Shown: piece after piece, positions 5,790-8,835 of the stretch | How the letters are laid out: each line of letters starts with the position of its first letter | Numbering within the stretch: the stretch's first letter is position 1 | Source of the DNA: Actinomycetes bacterium | GTDB taxonomy: Bacteria; Actinomycetota; Acidimicrobiia; Acidimicrobiales; RAAP-2 | Length of the DNA stretch: 8,835 nucleotides | Direction of reading: 5' to 3' | Assembly (NCBI GenBank): GCA_021800645.1 | Contig: JAJYYT010000069.1 | Location: 1 to 8,835, forward strand | Made by a program: the position numbers and the translations under genes | The notes under the pieces: model-generated | Seen by the model: only the letters and a program-made list of their open reading frames with translations | What the model was told of the DNA's origin: nothing | Databases searched by the model: none

Positions 5790-6364
5790 CTAGGAGCTCG
5801 CAGCCCGCACGCTGAAGTCGCCGTAGAGGCCCAAGGTGACCACCCGAAGCCGGGCACGGGTCAGCTGGTGAAGATGCGAGGCGACCGCCTGGATGCTCGC
5901 CGCGCAACTCGCGCACCCTCCCGCCACGAACCACACCATGGTGGGCTTGTTGCGAAGGGACGCGATCGTCGCGACCGTCCCCGCAGGAGTGGCGAAGGTG
6001 CCGTTGGGCGCCGGTGCCTCCGACGCGGACACGGACGCCGACGCGGACAGGAACGCCAGCGCGGACAGGGACGCGGTCGTGACCTGGCGCTCCGGCACCG
6101 CGCGCGGGACCTTGGCGCTCGCCTCCCCACCCCCGGTCCCCGCGACCGCGTAGGCACCGAGACCGGCGGCGAGAACGAAGGCGCGCCAGGAGATGGCGAG
6201 CGGCCGTTCACCACGTGCGATCCGATGACCAGCCCGACCAGCGCAGCGACCAAGGTCACACCGCTGGCGGGGAGGAGCCGGCTGCGCCGCCGCTGCGCCG
6301 CTGCCCGACTCCCGGCGGCACCGGTCGGTCGCAGCGGTCGCCGGCGCGTCGACGCCCTGCTCAT
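5790..6364 (-). pseudogene. Membrane-anchored thioredoxin-like protein, frameshifted and 3'-truncated
   Basis: The start is the ATG at 6364-6362, which overlaps the upstream gene's stop as TGATG, so it was translationally coupled. The first frame gives a basic N-terminus and a membrane segment (LVAALVGLVIGSHVV), then turns into Arg/Pro-rich nonsense. From about 6195 a different frame reads a second hydrophobic stretch (WRAFVLAAGLGAYAVAG). A Ser/Ala-rich linker follows, then a thioredoxin fold start: GTVATIASLRNKPTMVWFV followed by AGGCASCAASI, with the CASC active site at 5915-5904. Loss of one base near 6195-6215 would explain the switch. After VVTLGLYGDF the frame ends at TAG 5792-5790, missing the C-terminal half of a thioredoxin domain, ten bases from the IS982 end. 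Its likely job was thiol-disulfide exchange outside the membrane. A sequencing error could explain the frameshift but not the truncation. Confidence 0.7.
6022..6076 (-). repeat. Low-complexity repeat coding a Ser/Ala linker
   Basis: Imperfect repeats of GACGCGGACA / GCGGACAGG read on the - strand as alternating Ser and Ala codons (LSASASVSASEA). They form the linker between the membrane part and the thioredoxin part of the broken gene. Slippage in such tracts is a possible source of length change. Confidence 0.5.
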
Positions 6365-6654
6365 CAAAGGGCTCCTTGTCTGGCCCTGGATCCTCGGGCT
6401 CGGACTTCTTCAGCGCCCGGGTACGCCGCGAAGCACTGCGAGCGGGCCAGCTTGCGGAGCCCCCACCAGCACATGGCGGCGAGGAGCACGAGGCTCGCTG
6501 CGAGGAACTCGCTCTGGCGGACGGCGAAGACGTGCTGCAAGGTGCCCGTCGTCGTGTACAGGCCCATCCCCGAGATCCCGACGAACGCGAGCAGTGAGGG
6601 GACGATCGGAGTGCAGCACAGAAAGCTCGCCAGCAGGCTCGCGACGAACGCCAC
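6364..6654 (-). CDS. Small MerF/MerT-like membrane protein with a CC-T-P motif
   Basis: This is a 96-aa protein with two predicted membrane helices (about 4-30 and 48-68) and a basic C-terminal tail. The first helix contains FLCCTPIVPSLLAFVGISG. MerF and MerT mercury transporters also have an intramembrane Cys-Cys near the start of helix 1, and MerF reads LCCFTPVL in that place. Known MerF has a second Cys-Cys after helix 2; here there are only single cysteines, C62 in the helix end and C74 in ARSQCF. A role in passing Hg(II) or another soft metal inward to MerA is an inference from this motif and from merA nearby. The GTG start at 6654 is the only one after an in-frame stop, and its ribosome-binding site is weak. 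It lies 59 bp after the M56 gene and couples by TGATG to the thioredoxin-like gene. Confidence 0.6.
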   Translation of the reverse strand: MAFVASLLASFLCCTPIVPSLLAFVGISGMGLYTTTGTLQHVFAVRQSEFLAASLVLLAAMCWWGLRKLARSQCFAAYPGAEEVRARGSRARQGAL

Positions 6655-6713
6655 GCCGCCATGCCGCGCCGCTCAGTGTGAGGAAGGTTGGGCTTGCCGA
6701 GGGCTTGCCGGCT

Positions 6714-7763
6714 TCAGCCCGCAGGAGGTACCTCGGCAACCGTGCCTGGCACCGCTGGCGTGCAGGAAGCTCGGCCTGGCCCGCGGTGGCGTCCCCACGC
6801 CCACGTGGGGCGAAGACCGATGGCGGCGACGACGACGAGGCAGGCGAACACTCCCGCGAGGCTCGCCGGGGCGCCCGCGAGCACGCAGGCGACGAGCGCC
6901 ATCGCGCTGGCACTGGCGGCTGCGGCCATGGCGACGACCGCCGTCGGCCACGGCTCGGCCGAGCCGGGATGCTCGAGGCGGCTGATCCGCCAACGCAGAT
7001 GCTCGGCGCCCATGAACCCTGGTGCCATCGGCGGGGTCTTGTGGCTCACGAGCACGGCCGCCTGAATGAGCGCGGACAGGACGGACTCGGTCCCCACGAC
7101 ACGCGCCGCCTCGTCGTCGGCGGCTGCCTCGAGCTCGCGGCGGAGCCCCTCCCAAGCCCGGCGCACCGGTGGGAAGCGTCCGTAGGCCGCGGCGATCGCC
7201 CCGCCGATGGTGAGCAGCCGGGGGTGCCCGAGGCGCACGTGGGCCGCCTCGTGCTCACACACCGCCTGGCGCTCAGCGCTCCCCAAGGGAGCGAGCATGC
7301 CCGAGGTCACCACCGCCCGGCAGCGCCACAGGCCCGAGGAGAACGCCGCCGGGTGCACCGAGGGCACCACCCACACCACGCCCGCGCTCGTCGGACGCCG
7401 GACGGACCGCGAAAGAACGATCCCGCGCATCTCGGCACGCCTGGCGGCAGCGGCCTGGCGGAGCCCCTGGACGACGAGCGCGCCAGCCACGAACGCCCCG
7501 GGCACCTCGCCGAGGAGCTGCCACTGGCTGCGGTCGAGCCCGAGAAGGCAGCCCCCGCCCGACGTCTGGATCCCCCCGAGCCACGACCCGAGCGCGCTGC
7601 CGAGACACGTCAGCCACACTGCTGGCACAAGGGCCCAGCCGAGCAGGCCGACCAGGTGCGCACCCGCCGCAACCCGAGGCGAGATCCTGCCGTGGCGCCC
7701 CGCGAGCAGCGAGAGCACGGCGAGGACGGCGAAGAAACCGAGCCCGGCGGCTACGGCGCTCAC
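6714..7763 (-). CDS. M56-family (BlaR1/MecR1-like) membrane metallopeptidase
   Basis: This is a 349-aa membrane protein with hydrophobic segments near 5-22, 33-57, 88-100, 274-297 and 300-318. The zinc-protease motif HEAAH is at 171-175, with the third-ligand region RRELEAAADDEA at 208-219 (Glu 210 or 212). In the BlaR1/MecR1 family, a signal makes this domain inactivate a BlaI-type repressor, and the partner repressor gene is directly upstream here. The C-terminal penicillin-binding sensor domain of BlaR1 is absent; only two helices and a short tail follow the protease domain. Seven cysteines include C169, two residues before the first zinc-binding histidine. The GTG start at 7763 overlaps the repressor stop as GTGA, so translation is coupled. 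The signal sensed is unknown; metal or thiol stress is a guess from merA. Confidence 0.85.
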   Translation of the reverse strand: MSAVAAGLGFFAVLAVLSLLAGRHGRISPRVAAGAHLVGLLGWALVPAVWLTCLGSALGSWLGGIQTSGGGCLLGLDRSQWQLLGEVPGAFVAGALVVQGLRQAAAARRAEMRGIVLSRSVRRPTSAGVVWVVPSVHPAAFSSGLWRCRAVVTSGMLAPLGSAERQAVCEHEAAHVRLGHPRLLTIGGAIAAAYGRFPPVRRAWEGLRRELEAAADDEAARVVGTESVLSALIQAAVLVSHKTPPMAPGFMGAEHLRWRISRLEHPGSAEPWPTAVVAMAAAASASAMALVACVLAGAPASLAGVFACLVVVAAIGLRPTWAWGRHRGPGRASCTPAVPGTVAEVPPAG

Positions 7764-8149
7764 CGTCGGCGCGCCCGCTTGAGTGCCGAAGCGAGCTCCG
7801 CGACGAGCTCTGGGTCGTCGAGGTCGTCGACGAAGTGCGCGAGGGCCACACGGGGGTGCGCGGTCGCCGAGAGCAGGGAGCGGATCGCTTGGGCGGTCAG
7901 CTCGTCGGGGTCGCCCGCCGCGCGATACAGATGGCCCTTTCCCTCCTCGACGCGCTCGACGAGGGACTTGTCGACGAGGCGGCCGAGCACGGTCATCACC
8001 GTCGTGTACGCCCTGGTGCCGTCAGTGCCGTCTCCGAGCCGCTCCCAAACCTCGCGTCCGGAGAGCCAGCCGGAAGCCGACCACAGCACCTCGAGGACCT
8101 CGCTCTCGAGGTCGCCAACCCTGCGCCCCGCGACCAGCCGTCTCGGCAC
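7760..8149 (-). CDS. BlaI/MecI/CopY-family transcriptional repressor
   Basis: This 129-aa protein has a winged helix-turn-helix from about 11 to 76: VGDLESEVLEVLW (helix 1), SGREVWERL, the recognition helix AYTTVMTVLGRL at 47-58, and the wing VERVEEGKGHLYRA. A helical C-terminal dimerisation part follows. Staphylococcal BlaI and MecI are cleaved at Asn101-Phe102; the corresponding position here reads ALAHF, with H105-F106. There are no cysteines, so it is unlikely to bind Hg(II) itself, unlike MerR, and no CopY-type Cys box is present. The GTG start at 8149 has AGGAGG nine bases upstream. It is the first intact gene after merA and overlaps the M56 gene by four bases. A palindrome overlapping its promoter is a likely own operator. 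Confidence 0.9.
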   Translation of the reverse strand: MPRRLVAGRRVGDLESEVLEVLWSASGWLSGREVWERLGDGTDGTRAYTTVMTVLGRLVDKSLVERVEEGKGHLYRAAGDPDELTAQAIRSLLSATAHPRVALAHFVDDLDDPELVAELASALKRARRR

Positions 8150-8162
8150 CGACGACCACCTC

Positions 8163-8176
8163 CTACGGGTCCGTAG
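8163..8176. promoter_or_regulatory. Probable BlaI-type operator upstream of the repressor gene
   Basis: CTACGG-GT-CCGTAG is a perfect 6-bp inverted repeat with a 2-bp centre, 14 bp before the repressor's GTG. BlaI/MecI operators are short dyads of the TAC-TAC/GTA-GTA kind, so it fits. It overlaps the -10 candidate TACACT (8180-8175, - strand) and the start of the AGGAGG site (8164-8159), so a bound repressor would block transcription. No convincing -35 box is seen. Confidence 0.6.
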
Positions 8177-8585
8177 TGTAGGCCACCGACAAGCCGACGA
8201 GGCGCCCCAGCGTGGCGGACGTCAGGGCCGACGTCGTCACCCGACGGCCACCGAGCAGCGTGGTCGCAAGGCTCCCGATGTGCACGACAGCAGCCACTGG
8301 GGCGCTGTCACGGACATGGCCGACGAGCCGCCTTCTGCCTGCGAGCAGAGCGCACGTCGACGGTCTCGCCGCTGCGGAGTGCTTCGAACGAGCAGGTTCC
8401 CGTGCCAGCGCTCGGGTCGTGTCCCCGCTCGCCGGCGAAGACGACCTTCTGCAGAGACGCGTCGGTCCCGCCGTCAGGCTCGAGCGCCTCGAGCTGCGCC
8501 GGTCCGCACGCCCTCGACCTGGGAGGAGAGGTCTGCAGCTGTGGCGACGAGGGCTTCGTGCGGAGTGCACACGGCGCGATCCGCC

Positions 8586-8616
8586 AGCCGCCCCGGGCGC
8601 AGCGGGCGGGTCGGCT
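8586..8616 (-). terminator. Hairpin just after merA
   Basis: On the - strand, AGCCG and CGGCT pair, followed after one A-G mismatch by four more pairs closing an 11-base loop. It begins 5 bp after the merA stop. No T-run follows, so it may be a weak or factor-assisted terminator, or only an RNA end-stabiliser. Confidence 0.35.
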
Positions 8617-8621
8617 CCCCT

Positions 8622-8835
<214 letters not shown>

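Larger units (their letters stand above)
8150..8621. other. 472-bp gap between merA and the repressor gene
   Basis: No intact gene with family features is seen. The first part after merA holds a hairpin, and the last 30 bases hold the repressor's promoter and operator. Between them, - strand reading shows protein-like pieces in changing frames. One is PHEALVATAADLSSQVEGV (about 8500-8560), followed by LEALEPDGGTDASLQKVVF and TCSFEALRSGETVDVRS (about 8345-8490) in a neighbouring frame. A lost regulator or accessory mer gene is possible, but I cannot identify it. Confidence 0.4.

Noticed and set aside
4461..5793. Open frames on the + strand running through the IS982 element (4461-4874 and 4750-5793)
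   Set aside because: They are antisense to a clear DDE transposase and lack any motif.
6022..6076. Short repeats that might be a CRISPR or iteron array
   Set aside because: Units are short, irregular and contiguous without spacers; they simply encode a Ser/Ala linker.
6365..6662. Upstream half of the long - strand frame that later contains the CASC motif, which could be taken as one 290-aa protein
   Set aside because: Between 6365 and 6662 this frame is a shadow of the MerF-like gene (Ser/Arg/Cys-rich). The real start is the coupled ATG at 6364, and only the part after about 6195 is protein-like.

Overview
The window is very GC-rich throughout, including its third codon positions. Its genes (an AEHVSFSA-type FAD oxidoreductase, a BlaI/M56 pair and an actinobacterial-looking mercuric reductase) suggest a high-GC actinobacterium. 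An acidophilic or soil lineage such as Acidimicrobiia is possible, but that is a guess. No rRNA, tRNA or CRISPR array was seen.

Left part (1-4266), ordinary chromosomal content. The window opens inside an FAD/NAD(P)-dependent oxidoreductase (+ strand, 5' end outside). It converges on an unrecognised 145-aa protein gene (- strand). The two stop codons lie inside one perfect 11-bp inverted repeat, probably a shared terminator. Upstream of the 145-aa gene on the same strand is a PAP2-type membrane phosphatase. Divergent from it is a large SEC-C zinc-motif protein of unknown role.

Middle (4267-5790), a mobile-element scar. It holds a 23-bp tandem duplication, a small hairpin, two tiny overlapping reading frames, the C-terminal remnant of what looks like an IS21-type IstB ATPase, and a complete-looking IS982-family insertion sequence with 10-bp terminal inverted repeats.

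Right part (5790-8835), a mercury-linked cluster, all on the - strand. In transcription order it contains: the C-terminus of mercuric reductase MerA with its Cys-Cys pair; a 472-bp gap without an intact gene; a BlaI/MecI/CopY-type repressor; an M56 (BlaR1-like) membrane metallopeptidase overlapping it by 4 nt; a small MerF-like membrane protein with an intramembrane Cys-Cys-Thr-Pro motif; and a membrane-anchored thioredoxin-like protein with a CASC motif. The last gene is frameshifted and loses its C-terminus next to the IS982 element. A perfect palindrome overlaps the likely -10 element and touches the ribosome-binding site of the repressor gene, so it is the likely autoregulatory operator.

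The main point of interest is a two-gene repressor/protease switch of the beta-lactam type, but with no penicillin-sensing domain, embedded between merA and a MerF-like transporter. It may be a proteolytic metal- or thiol-stress response in place of the usual MerR. That role is inferred from context only.
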